This document shows, one piece after another, positions 42,801-51,876 of a stretch of DNA of 64,000 nt (its first letter is position 1; every line of letters begins with the position of its first letter). Position numbers and translations under genes: made by a program. Below the pieces are notes generated by a model that was not told the origin of the DNA, did not search any database, and saw only the letters and a program-made list of their open reading frames with translations. Origin of the DNA: Malassezia japonica (Eukaryota > Basidiomycota > Malasseziomycetes > Malasseziales > Malasseziaceae); NCBI RefSeq assembly GCF_029542785.1, contig NC_083375.1, forward strand, positions 310,001 through 374,000. Reading direction: 5' to 3'.

Positions 42801-43902
42801 CGTGCGCAAAGACTTGGATGAGAAGGCGAAACGAGTCGGCATCCTTGGTCATTAGCACGTTTTCTTCCAGCAAAGCAAGCACTTCGACCGCCTCCCGTGT
42901 CTTCCCGCGCATCGCGCAGCATTGCAGCAGCATGTTGTACGCCGCCGTACTCGGCAGCGACAGGTGCATTGCGTGCGCGGCCTGCGCCAGCGTCAGGGCT
43001 GCAACCAAAAAGTCGTCCTCGCTTCCCTCGGGCAGCACCGTACGGTCGCTGGGGTTCGTGTGCAGCTCCATATCGCGTGTGCAGAGTGCGTCAATGAGCA
43101 CAACATAGGTCGTGGCGTTGGGCGGCGGCCCGTGGGCCTGCATCTCACGATAAATACGCAGCATGCTCGATGCAAGCGATCCCGCACGGCGCAGCGCGCT
43201 GAGTATGTTGTTGAAGCCGACGAGCGTGCGCTTGGTCGGGTCGAGCTTCAGGAAAGACTCGATCGACGACTGGATCTTGTTCGTGTCGTGCGCATCGAGC
43301 GCCGTCTGGAGTCCAGTAAGGACATCTTGCTCCTCACTCGTCATAATCCCAGTGCTGCTTTCGATCAGCGGAGACTCGGATTGCGCAGCATGCGGCAGCG
43401 TGTCGCGCGGTGCGCCCGACACCGAATTGCGGCGCATGCCCTTCTTGGGGCCCAAGGGGAACTCCTCGATCTCGATGTGCGCCAGCTTCAAGAGACCGTA
43501 GCTGATGCTGTGCGATCGGCGGAGTTTGGCTGTCGGTCCATTGTCACCCCCACCATGCGATGCGAATGCAGACCGCAGCTCGTGCGGCGCAGGTAGCGTA
43601 CTGTGCATTTGTTCCGGCGAAAATTGCACCGACGCCGGCGAGCGCGAACACGACGTGCGCGATGTGGCGCGGCGATCGCCCGATGAACTCCCGGTGCCCG
43701 TCAGCGCCTCTTCGTCATCACTGGTGCTCGTCGCGCCGGACTGCGTCTGGTACGACGCCCGGGTCGAGGGAGTATGCGACCCACTGCTGGGAGGGGTGGA
43801 CGGCGAGTTGTATGACAATGCAGAGCGCAGCCCATGCGAGGAGGAGGTTTGTGTACCTGCCAGCCTCTCGAGCTGCGCCGCAAGCTTTGAGAACAGGGGC
43901 AT
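39817..43902 (-). CDS. Large pentatricopeptide-repeat protein, probably mitochondrial
   Basis: Single exon of 1361 aa, the largest gene in the window. Many ~35-residue helical hairpins fit the PPR pattern: NATTYVVLIDALCTRDM, AAYNMLLQCCAMRGKTREAV, TYLYNTVISKLSRARKAEQA, VTYGAAINACVRTGDEARAT and PPYNTMIQYYVHSCMDRDKA, and MPAYLARMVSQGILPTAYIA. The repeats cluster at residues ~235-500 and ~880-1330. The first ~130 residues are Ser/Thr-rich with an amphipathic basic start (LFSKLAAQLERLAG), compatible with mitochondrial import. Fungal PPR proteins usually act on organelle mRNA stability or translation; the target cannot be inferred. The ATG at 43902 is the first possible start. Confidence 0.85.
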   Translation of the reverse strand: MPLFSKLAAQLERLAGTQTSSSHGLRSALSYNSPSTPPSSGSHTPSTRASYQTQSGATSTSDDEEALTGTGSSSGDRRATSRTSCSRSPASVQFSPEQMHSTLPAPHELRSAFASHGGGDNGPTAKLRRSHSISYGLLKLAHIEIEEFPLGPKKGMRRNSVSGAPRDTLPHAAQSESPLIESSTGIMTSEEQDVLTGLQTALDAHDTNKIQSSIESFLKLDPTKRTLVGFNNILSALRRAGSLASSMLRIYREMQAHGPPPNATTYVVLIDALCTRDMELHTNPSDRTVLPEGSEDDFLVAALTLAQAAHAMHLSLPSTAAYNMLLQCCAMRGKTREAVEVLALLEENVLMTKDADSFRLLIQVFAHDTELAREDETETQQQSRRIKACIEVFETFERVASALAIIQPGTEAFSKPRCQRVWATMLDAHFTLGDAAGAVSLFERLIAAQPYGMSTPPVDEQIISTMVLGFVRAGDIRSAVEWLHHLQDSELPQPSVQALEGVLAAVMQQPPTEAAHYLNPVGEALLARPVLLLPIAAKCLLHLATVLEKRKVWKQLSDDEIKPCLDTLRRLADKIFSTYSDKKPLKTKQQTVPVAAILRLIGQLTFVGRPGDAAAFFRLAVLALRHADTTAPCCVALLCDACHLPMAIADAALQQPHTLSDACVRLTAMVTLVAPALEGMRGSLLDGYYASLTHLYEAASRDLNGDMSALALSEGAWRSITDAFCAEELAATHIDTPTTSTGLGKLLAELAQLPVNAPRGAARRPMLDVARLSTLLRNKYGEEGLVLLHAWLSPDDPAAAAPAKSGPKHTKTTSEGKSVAAEAVAAPHALHAYIEGVHSPNLPAVRNLDGALGGALQSLARAHGQLQADELYARLKSSVGRGTYAAPGALAVLINAFGRMGQLGRIDELYAMGMHVLASRPNEHEWRVSHWFQLEDGMITALSHAGAGERANAHRERLVAAGHVPSASAYAALIATIQERTDDAVVAEELFGESQRLGVRPTTYLYNTVISKLSRARKAEQALRLFDAMRSANLRPSSVTYGAAINACVRTGDEARATQLFAEMESQQTFQPRVPPYNTMIQYYVHSCMDRDKALHYYEKMQQAGVRPSAHTYKLLLDVWGSIAPVQPERQQAVFARLVADRLVGVQGTHWASLLHTQGTVLHDLDRALETFESIAEHAPAGPRNGISTVPDAVVYESLFSVFVAHGRTDLMPAYLARMVSQGILPTAYIANLLIKGYAQDGPLGLVEARRVFDAMIDPPAGIAAAGNHLPRHHGAGALGMRRERVGHGSRGHAVDRANVLGALVNREPSTYEAMIRAELSYGHQDRASALFEKMKARAFPVALIHRARALFDHVGPRATA

Positions 43903-44177
43903 AGACTAGCCGGTGACTACTAGCAAGAATGGAAAGTAGACCAGGATTTCGTCCAATCCTCCGCACCTAATTTATTCGCGGCTTTCACGCCACTCGGTGC
44001 GCTGGGCTCGCCCAGGCCACCCGGTTTGTGCCTGCATTCCCCAGACACCTAAAATTGAATCCAATTTTTGGCCCCCTGCGGCGTGTCACACGGAGGCTAC
44101 TCGGACCGCGCCGCCGATTGCATCCGCAGCCAATCAGGCTGTCAACGAGAAAATAATGCCTCCACACTATACCCTGC
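43903..44177 (-). promoter_or_regulatory. Upstream region of the PPR gene with CCAAT boxes
   Basis: 275 nt without a credible gene, between the PPR start and the NOP13 stop (same strand). Three CCAAT strings occur on the + strand (near 43952, 44062 and 44130), the last within AGCCAATCAG, a full HAP-type consensus. An inverted repeat aaaattg...caattttt is centred near 44060. HAP/CCAAT control would suit a mitochondrial protein; this is inference. Confidence 0.4.
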
Positions 44178-45522
44178 CTACTCAAACGTCACGCGCGTGC
44201 CCTGCGAGGGGACAATGGTGTACTGTTGACGCGCCGCGTTCGCATTTGCTGCACCTGGACGCACCCGGGGCGCACCGCGCGTCTTGAACCGGTCACGACG
44301 CGAACGCTCTTCAGGGGCCGCTTCCTTTTGCGACGGCAAGGCGTGATCACGCTTGGGCCACGATCCGGCGGTCGATTCCGAAGTAGGCTCTTCGGCCGAC
44401 TCGACAGCGGACTCCGGAGCGGCCTCCGCGGCGGCGGCAAAGTCGCGGCGGCGGCGGCGGGGGGTAGGGACATAGTCGGGGAGCAGGTTCCGCGAGGCGC
44501 CGCGCCGCACGGCATCCACGCCGGCGTACTCGATCTGGAGCGTACGTCCGAGCAGGCGTCCGTTGCGGGGCTCGATCAGCGCCTGGGTAGCCTGCGCAAT
44601 AGACTCAAAGTCGATAAACGCAAAGCCTTTGCACTTGCCGGTATCTTCAAAGGTGCCCATGCGGATCTTCTTGATGCCGGCACCGGGGGGGTCGAGGTCT
44701 TTTTCGTCCTCTTCGTCGTCCTCGTGGTCCTGCAGGTAGCGGCGCTGCGCGGAGCCGTCAAAAAGCTCGCGGATCGCCTCCTCGGTCGTCTCAAAGCTCA
44801 GATTGCCCATAAAGAGCGTCGGCGCAGCGGGATTGCGCTGCGCGTGCAAGACCTTTTGCGCAGTTTTCGTCAGGCCGGTACGGCCGCCCGACGTACTCGC
44901 GCCCGCAGCGGCCGCCGCCAGGTCCAGCCCGGGGCGGCCAGTATAGTCGCTGCCGCTCTTGATGAGCAGGCGACGGCCGCTGAGCTGCTGCTCGGAAAGC
45001 GCCATGCACGCCTCGACTTGCTCGGGAGAGGGGAGGTCGACGTACGCAAAGCTAGGTAAGTAAGGCGACGTACCCTTTGTTGTATTCAAACTTGCGCGCG
45101 CCTTGCGGCATGTGCACGCGGCTAATTCCTTGGATATCATGCTCCTCAAGCCACTTGGTGAGCAGCTCTTGCGTCGTAGAAAAGGCCAGGTTGCCGATCC
45201 ACACACTATACGGGCTGCGCTGGGGGCGGCCGGGCGGCGCAGAGCTGTGGTCGCGCTCTTCACTTTGCTCGACACGCTCCTCCATCTTTTCCATCTTGCG
45301 CCGCTTGCGGCGCTCCTTGTGCGAGAGCGGTTCCTCTTCCGGCTCGGCGGGCTCGGTGGGCTCGGTGGGCTCTGCGGCGGGCTCTTCAGTAGGCGCCTCG
45401 GCTTCAACAGCCTCTGGAGCACTACGCTTCTTTTTCGGCGGATCTTCATTCTCGCGCGCGAGCGCACGCTCGGCCTTGCGCGCCTTGCGCCGCTCCTTGT
45501 GCGTCAGTTCCGCGTCGGACAT
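44178..45522 (-). CDS. NOP13: Nucleolar RNA-binding protein NOP13
   Basis: Two-RRM nucleolar protein of pre-ribosomes. Exons complement 45074..45522 and 44178..45051 (intron 22 nt) encode 440 aa. A Lys/Arg and Glu/Pro-rich leader is followed by RRM1, YSVWIGNLAFSTTQELLTKW; the intron interrupts it before GFAYVDLPSPEQVEACMALS, the RNP1 half. RRM2 has TLFMGNLSFETTEEAIRELF and GKCKGFAFIDFESIAQATQA. The Gly-Lys-Cys-Lys-Gly-Phe-Ala-Phe RNP1 is typical of Nop13. An acidic DDEEDEKD insert splits RRM2, and the C-terminus is Arg/Ala-rich (TRGAPRVRPGAANAN). Just upstream of the ATG is the palindrome CCTCCACAAGTGGAGG. Confidence 0.88.
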
Positions 45523-45542
45523 CGTCGCAGAAAAAAAGTTCG

Positions 45543-45558
45543 CCTCCACAAGTGGAGG
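45543..45558. promoter_or_regulatory. CCTCCAC-AA-GTGGAGG dyad before NOP13
   Basis: A perfect 7-bp inverted repeat with a 2-nt spacer, 21 nt upstream of the NOP13 ATG. It contains the AGTGGAGG motif found singly before FLX1, FAU1, TAF4, NAR1, PMI40 and EAF7. Confidence 0.5.
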
Positions 45559-45594
45559 TATCGGGCATCGGGGGCCAGCCGGCTGGCCTACAAG

Positions 45595-47838
45595 CTATCG
45601 AGTGGGAAAACGCGCGCTGCGGCGCGGGGTGCGCAGGTCGGGCTCTGCATTCTCGGCGAGGTGGGCGTCGATATCCTCGGCGTTCCACACGGGCTTTGTG
45701 CGCAGCTTGCGTGTGGATCGCGTAGGACTCGGTGAGCGCGGCTGGAAGAGCAGCGAGTCGTCCGCACTCGCTTCCGAGAACCGCGCCGTGTTGGTCGACT
45801 TGGGCGCGAGCACCGGCGAGTCGAATACCGCGCTATCGCCTCCAGACACTGCGACATCGTCGCTGCATGCGCTTTCGGAGACGTCGGCAGCCTGCGCCTG
45901 TGTCGCCGCGGTGAAGCGCGCAAAGAGGTCGAGTTTCTTGCCCATAAACGCATCGTTCTGTTCCATCTGGGTGAGCTAAGCGACGTACCTCGGTGCGCAG
46001 CTGCTCTTCGTAGTAAAGCTGCATCTTGCGGAGCGCACTCTCGAGATGCAGCGCCATCTCGTCGCGTACCGTCTTTTCGATGACCATGCATAGGTTCTCG
46101 GCGCGCTCGCACTGGGTTAGGAGGGCGACGTACCTTGTTGCGGAGGCGCTCGTTCTCTTCGATGAGCATCGTCACGAACGGATCCTCGTCCTCGTCATCG
46201 CTTTCGCCCGCGTCGAGCACGGTCATGCCAGACGTATTTGGCAGCGACGACGACCGCTTTGTGGGCGACGCACGCTCGTTGGGCGCGACGTGGATGCCGA
46301 CGTCCTTGGCCATCGCACTGAAGCGCATCACGTTCGCGCTCTCTTCGAATCCCGTCCCGTAGGGGTTCACGTTTACAATCATCACCACGCGCCCGTCGCC
46401 GGTAAAGAACGACTGGAAGAGCTCCGTGAGCTTCGAGTGGCGGAACGGAATGATGCTCTGCCGGCGCCGCGGCTTGCTCTGCGAGTCACTCGCGTCCGCA
46501 CGCTCCCCGTGGAAGATTCCGGCACGGATCTGGTTCTTGCGCATGGTCTCGAGGCACTGGCCGAGGCACATGAGGCTCTTGTTGATATTCCCTGCCTCTT
46601 TTAGGCGGGGACCAGACGGGACCTCGGTGTTGGCCACGCGTTCACTGCCCGCGAGGTCGACGATGCTCATGCGGGAGATAAAGTACTTGCGCGAGAGCCC
46701 GGCAATATCGCGGTCCTCGAGTGCGACACTCGTCTGCTCGCGCAAAATCTTGATCGTAAAGACAGAGTGCGAGCGCGAGCTGGTACGATTTGCCATCGTG
46801 CTAAAGACGGTGCGGTTCTCTTGGCCGCGGTATAGCAACTCCTTCGCCTCGGCAATCGACGAAACCTTGATCTCTTTGAGGCCACTAACGTACTTTCCTC
46901 CGCTCTCAACCTCGCTCTTGAGCAGGAGGGGGCGGCGTGCGGCGCTCGTATCGTCGCGCGGCTCGCGCTGCAGCAGCGATGCGCTCGGCGTGTCGAGCAG
47001 GTCGTAGAGTTTTTCATTGTACACCTCGACGTAGGATACCCATACGCTGTACCGGAACTCGTCCGACACCGGGACGCATGTCGGGTCCACCTCGAGTGCT
47101 GGCACATCGCGCGGCTTGCGCGCGAACGACAGCAGGCTCTTGCTGGGGTCCGAGACGCCGGGCTGGACGCCGGTGAGGCCCATCGGCCGGATCGCCTTGG
47201 TGCACTCGAGTCCTTTCGTGCTGTTAAAGATGACATCAATCGCACGGGGCAGGATGCCTGCCTCGCCAGGCGCCTGGCTGCCTTGCACGGTATAGGTCTT
47301 GCCCGAGTTGGTCACGCCATAGGTAAACACGAGGCTATTGCGCCCTTCGAGCAGGTCGCGCACCAGCGGCAAGGTCGTCTCTTGAAAGAACTGCGACTGC
47401 ATCGCCGCCGGCGTCGGTGCATCCGTCTCTGGCCGCGAAAACACCTTGGAAAAGGTATACTTGGCCGGCACGGCCTGGCCTCGCAGTCGCGACGCGGTGC
47501 GCGCGCTCATTTCGTGGGGGTGCGTCATGACGACTTCCGTGTCCGAAACGACGTCCAGCGAAAACGTCTCGGGCCGCTCGTCCTCTGGCCGGATGCGCAG
47601 GTATGCCTGGGTCAGTCGTCGCACGTACATGGATCGGCTCGCTCGACACGCCGAGCTCCGCAAGGCGCGCAACACTCGACGCGGACGGCGTGCGGAGGGC
47701 CGACATGGGCACGCGCCCCCCGACCGCACCTTGCACGGATCGTTTCATCTCGCCTCTCCCTTCCTTTGTGGGCGATGCAGGCGCTTGTGCGGCGCGCGCC
47801 GCGTTGCGCCGGTCGTACAGCGCCTGGACATGCGACAT
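45595..47838 (-). CDS. Kinesin-6 motor (MKLP/KIF20, S. pombe Klp9 type)
   Basis: Plus-end motor family acting on anaphase spindle midzones. Four exons, complement of 47629..47838, 46134..47606, 45989..46111 and 45595..45966, encode 725 aa; all introns are 22 nt. The motor P-loop is YGVTNSGKTYTVQG, where VTNSGKT is the kinesin-6 form; the large loop-6 insertion between VIFNSTKGLE and FRYSVWVSYVEVYNEKLYD is also typical. Switch I NRTSSRSHSVF and switch II MSIVDLAGSERV are intact. The tail is short: a coiled coil (LIEENERLRNK, MVIEKTVRDEMALHLESAL) and a basic Ser/Pro-rich end with SPSPTRSTRK, a possible Cdk target. It is shorter than animal MKLP1, so a midzone role is inferred from the motor only. 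Confidence 0.9.
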
Positions 47839-47894
47839 GCTCACCGTGCGAGCGAAACAACACCGCGTCTGTCACGTGCTGGAAAGAAGACACG
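47839..47894. promoter_or_regulatory. 56-bp bidirectional promoter kinesin-6/ICP55
   Basis: Contains CACGTG at 47873..47878, 17 nt before the ICP55 ATG. Confidence 0.4.
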
Positions 47895-49528
47895 ATGGAC
47901 GCTTGGGCCCTTGGGATGGTGTCTGGCCGGCGTGCGGCGCTGGCCCCCCGTGTGCTGGGGCGCTTGGGCGCGCGGTGCGTGCACAAAGCGCCCCGCCCTG
48001 CGATCGGCCAGCCGCTGCCGCATACGCACCCCCACCTCTTCCCCATTGATTTCCGGCGGGGCTCGGACGCAACTCGGGGCGGGGGCGTGGCCGAAGACCA
48101 CCTTACGCCCGGCATTCCCGCCGAAGAGTACGAGCAGCGGCGACGCAATCTCATGGCGCGTCTGCCGACAGGCAGTGTCGTCGTGCTCATGGGCGGGCGC
48201 GTCAAGTACATGAGTCGCAACATTTTGTACGCATCTCCGCTGACGCAGTTACAAGTTCCGACAAGAGAGCAACTTTTGGTACCTGACCGGCCTCGAGGAG
48301 CCAGACGCGGCGCTGATTCTGGGTACGTAAACATTCTGACACAGTCAAGGACAGCTCGCGGCGAGGCTATACCATGACGCTCTTTGTCGAGCCTCGCCAG
48401 GCCCACAAAGAGGTGTGGGACGGCCCGACGTGCGGCCTCGACGGCGCGACGTCCGTCTTTGGTGCAGACAATGCCGAGCCGAACGACCCCTCCATCATGC
48501 TGCAGATCCTCAAAAGCACGCTCGGACAGTGCGAGCACCTCTACGTGGACCTGCCGAAGCAAATGACCATTCCACGGCAGAGTCTGCGCACGCCCCGCTT
48601 CTCGATCCACGACTTTCTCGCGCCGCCATCGCCGACGGGCTACGACCTCTTTACGCGCAAGACCGACTTTGACAATGTCGTCAAGCTCCTGTGCGACCGC
48701 CGCAACACGCACTCGCTCCAGCGCGAGATGGACCTCTTGCGCAGCAAAAAGAGCAAGAACGAAATCAAGGTCATGCGCCAAGCCGGCGCGATCAGCGGCG
48801 CGGCGATGACCGAGACGATGCATGCGATCCAGCCCGGCATGCCGGAGAGCGAGGCGCAGGCCGTATTCGAGTTTGGGTGCGCCCGCCGCGGCGCCGCGCG
48901 CCAGGCGTACGTCCCGGTGTTTGCCTCGGGCCGCAACGCACTCATGATCCACTATGTGCGCAACGATGCGGTGATGCACGACCACGACATTCTGTCGGTG
49001 GATGCAGGCTGCGAGTTTGCGGGCTACGCCTCGGATATCACGCGCACGATGCCGACGGCGGCCGACGGGCGCTTTACCCCGGCGCAGCGCGACATCTACG
49101 AGGTGCTTCTCCGGACGCTCAAGGCATGCACCAAGCTCGCGACCGAGCGCCAGGGCTACTCGCTCGCCGAGTTGCACCGCCGCTCGGTCGAGATGCTCAG
49201 CGTCGAGCTGCGTGCGCTCGGCTTCTCGCTCGGCACCGGCGTGCTGGAGCGCACGCTGTACCCCCACTACCTGGGCCACTGGCTGGGCATCGACCTGCAC
49301 GACACGAGCACGGTCGAGCGGTCGACGCGCCTGCAAGAAGGCATGGTCTTTACGATCGAGCCGGGCTTGTACATCCCTGACGACAGCTCCTTCCCGAAAG
49401 AGTACCGCGGCATCGGCATGCGTGTCGAGGACGACATTGCGGTCGGCGACCGCGAGTCGCTCGTGCTCAGTGCGGACGCGCCGAAAGAAGTCGTGGACAT
49501 CGAAGCAGTGTGCGGCGGCAGGGTATAG
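47895..49528 (+). CDS. ICP55: Mitochondrial aminopeptidase ICP55 (M24B)
   Basis: X-Pro-like metallopeptidase that trims the N-end of imported mitochondrial proteins after MPP. Exons 47895..48226, 48249..48322 and 48345..49528 encode 529 aa; both introns are 22 nt. The Arg-rich, acid-free start (SGRRAALAPRVLGRLGARCV) is a clear presequence. Splicing rebuilds MSRNIFYKFRQESNFWYLTG and LEEPDAALILVKDSSRRG, the N-terminal aminopeptidase P domain. Metal ligands of the pita-bread domain are in LSVDAGCEFAGYASDITRT (two Asp), YLGHWLGIDLHDT (His), TIEPGLYIP (Glu) and GMRVEDDIAV (Glu). Only one base separates its stop from that of IMP3. Confidence 0.93.
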
Positions 49529-49529
49529 T

Positions 49530-50122
49530 CTATAGGAGATCAAAGTCGTCCAACTCGTCGTTGTAGTTGGCAATCGCACGCTTGATCTTGCTGGTGTCGA
49601 CCCAGGTAACGCTGCGTTAGCCAAAGCACGTACAAGTCCTCGAGGTTGCGTGTGACCAAGAAAGCGGGGTCGGTGATCGTATCGGGGCCAACACGCACAT
49701 GCCCTTGCTCGACGTAGCGCACGGCCTGCGACACAGACTCGCTCATGTGCAGCCGCACCATCACGATCGGGAGGCGGCGGCGGCAAAACGCACTTACGTT
49801 CAGCTTCTCCATGATATCGCTCATCTTGGCACCGGTGTCGAGCAGGCCCATGTCGTACAGCTTATTCAGGAGCATCGACTCCTGCTGCGCGCGAAACGGG
49901 TCTGCGGCAGGGAGCGTCGACAGGCGCAGCGCGAGGCTGCGCACTTTGCCGACCAGGACATTGTATTTTTGGTAGTCGTCGCGGTCCTGCAGGTGGTACC
50001 TGCGCATCACCTTGATCTCACGCAGGTTGTGCTCATTCTTCCACTGGAGAAAGTCATGCCTAGGTTAGCAGTGCAGCGTACTTCTTGAGCAGCTTCTGCT
50101 CGTGAAATTTGAGCTGCCGCAT
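49530..50122 (-). CDS. IMP3: U3 snoRNP protein IMP3
   Basis: S4-domain protein of the small-subunit processome that helps U3 snoRNA pair with pre-rRNA. Exons complement 50082..50122, 49634..50059 and 49530..49611 encode 182 aa, the family's usual length; both introns are 22 nt. The joined start [20 protein letters not shown], then [20 protein letters not shown], is highly conserved. The S4 part is [20 protein letters not shown] and [20 protein letters not shown]. The final exon supplies [19 protein letters not shown] and ends DDFDLL, as in other Imp3 proteins. Divergent from NAR1 over 55 nt. Confidence 0.97.
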
Positions 50123-50177
50123 CGTCGACGAAAAAGAGATTGGTCAGCAGCAGTGGAGGCCGAAGACTTGCCACACC
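50123..50177. promoter_or_regulatory. 55-bp bidirectional promoter IMP3/NAR1
   Basis: AGTGGAGG at 50152..50159 lies in this gap, 18 nt before the NAR1 start. Confidence 0.4.
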
Positions 50178-51866
50178 ATGGCGTTTTCGGGGGCGTTGGT
50201 AGGTCGTACGCGCTCACGCAGTCGCTCACGGACCTGAACGACTACCTGGGGCCGTCCCAGGTGTGTATCAAGCCGGTGGATGCACCGGAGCAGAGCACCG
50301 AGCCCAGTGGCGAGGTACGCAAAATGACTCACCCAGACGGAAATTGCCATCGACCAAGGCACCTACTATGAAGCGAGCGGCACGCGCGCACGCACGCAGC
50401 TCGAGACCGCAGAGATCTCGCTGAATGATTGCTTGGCATGCAGCGGGTGTGTGACGAGCGCAGAGACCGTGCTCATCGGCATGCAGAGCATCGAAGAGGT
50501 GAAGCAGGAGCTCGCCAAAAAGGACGCGCGCACGTTCCTCGTGTCAATCTCGCCACAGTCGCTCGCCTCACTTGCGACCCGGTACATGTATGCATCGTCG
50601 TCCAAAGAGGGGCTCGCTACGCCGAGCCTCTTGCGCCGCATTGCACACGCGCTCGGCCAGCGGGGGTTTGACTATGTGTGGGACACGAGCTTTGCGCGTC
50701 ACCTCGCACTGCGCGAACATACGCGCGAGTTCTTCGAGCGGAGACACGCTCGCGATACCCAGGCTGATGCGCCGCGGCTGCCGATGCTCGCGAGTGCGTG
50801 CCCGGGCTGGATCTGCTACGCAGAAAAGGCCCACAGCGAGCTCTTGCCGTACATTGCCGCGACCAAGTCGCCGCAGCAGATTTCGGGCGTGCTTGCAAAG
50901 GATATCATTGCACCAAAGTTGCGCGAGGGTACCGCGTACCACGTCACGGTCATGCCGTGCTACGACAAAAAGCTCGAGGCGAGTCGCGAAGACTTTGTCG
51001 ATGCGAATGGCATCAGGGAGGTCGACTGCGTCCTCACGACCGGCGAGCTGCACGACCTCTTGCTCGAGTCCGACTTTGATCCATATGTGCCGGTGCCGGG
51101 CGAAGATGCGCCGGGTGCGCCGGACGCGTTTCCAGCGCTACTCCAGGAGCCAGGCAGCTCGTCGGGCGGCTACCTCTTTGCGATCTTGCACGCAGTCTGG
51201 CAGGAGTGGCAAGCGCAGCACGTGGGCACGCCGAGCCTCGAGATGCGTGTGATTCGCTCCGTGGACTATACCGAGTACATTCTGCGCACGCCCGACGCGG
51301 TCCTCTTCAAGGGTGCGCAGTGCTACGGCTTCCGCAACCTCCAAAACCTCGTGCGCAAGATCCAGCGCGAGACGGGCGCACGCAGCGGGCGTGCGCCGGT
51401 GCGCGGCCGCGGCCGCGGGCTCATGCGGCGCGCTGGGCACGAAGACAGCGGCGCATACGACTATATCGAGGTCATGGCGTGCCCTGGCGGGTGCGTCAAT
51501 GGCGGTGGCCAGATGCGCCCTCCTGCCGGCGCCGTCCAGGCTGAGGACGCGATGGACGAGGATGCGCCCGTCCAGGGCTGGCAGGGCACCGACAAGCACT
51601 GGGTGCAGCGGGTCGAGGAGCGCTACTGGCTCGATCCCTCCCGCCGCGCGGCTGCCACGCCGAATGTCGATGCAGAGGAGCAGACGGGTGCGCCTCTGCG
51701 CGTCCTCGACGACGCGGCGCACGGTGCGCTGCATGCGTGGCTCGCCGGCACCGACGCGCGCGCCGCCGAGGTCGAGCAGGTGCTCGACGTGACCCAGACG
51801 CACGTCTTCCGCACCACCTACCACGGCGTGCAGCAGCAGACGAATGGACTTGCTGTGCAGTGGTAA
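50178..51866 (+). CDS. NAR1: Cytosolic Fe-S assembly factor NAR1
   Basis: Iron-only hydrogenase-like protein of the CIA pathway, linking the early scaffold to the CIA targeting complex. Exons 50178..50198, 50222..50314 and 50337..51866 encode 547 aa; introns are 23 and 22 nt, and exon 1 is only 21 nt (MAFSGAL). The N-terminal cluster ligands are in PSQVCIKPVD and LNDCLACSGCVTSAE (C, then CX2CX2C). H-cluster-like cysteines are in ASACPGWICYAEK, VMPCYDKKLE, and MACPGGCVNGGGQMR. CYGFRNLQNLVRK is also conserved. The protein ends LAVQW; a C-terminal aromatic is used by several CIA clients and factors for docking. A Gly/Arg insert (APVRGRGRGLMRRAG) near residue 405 is lineage specific. Confidence 0.95.
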
Positions 51867-51876
51867 TGTACATTAG

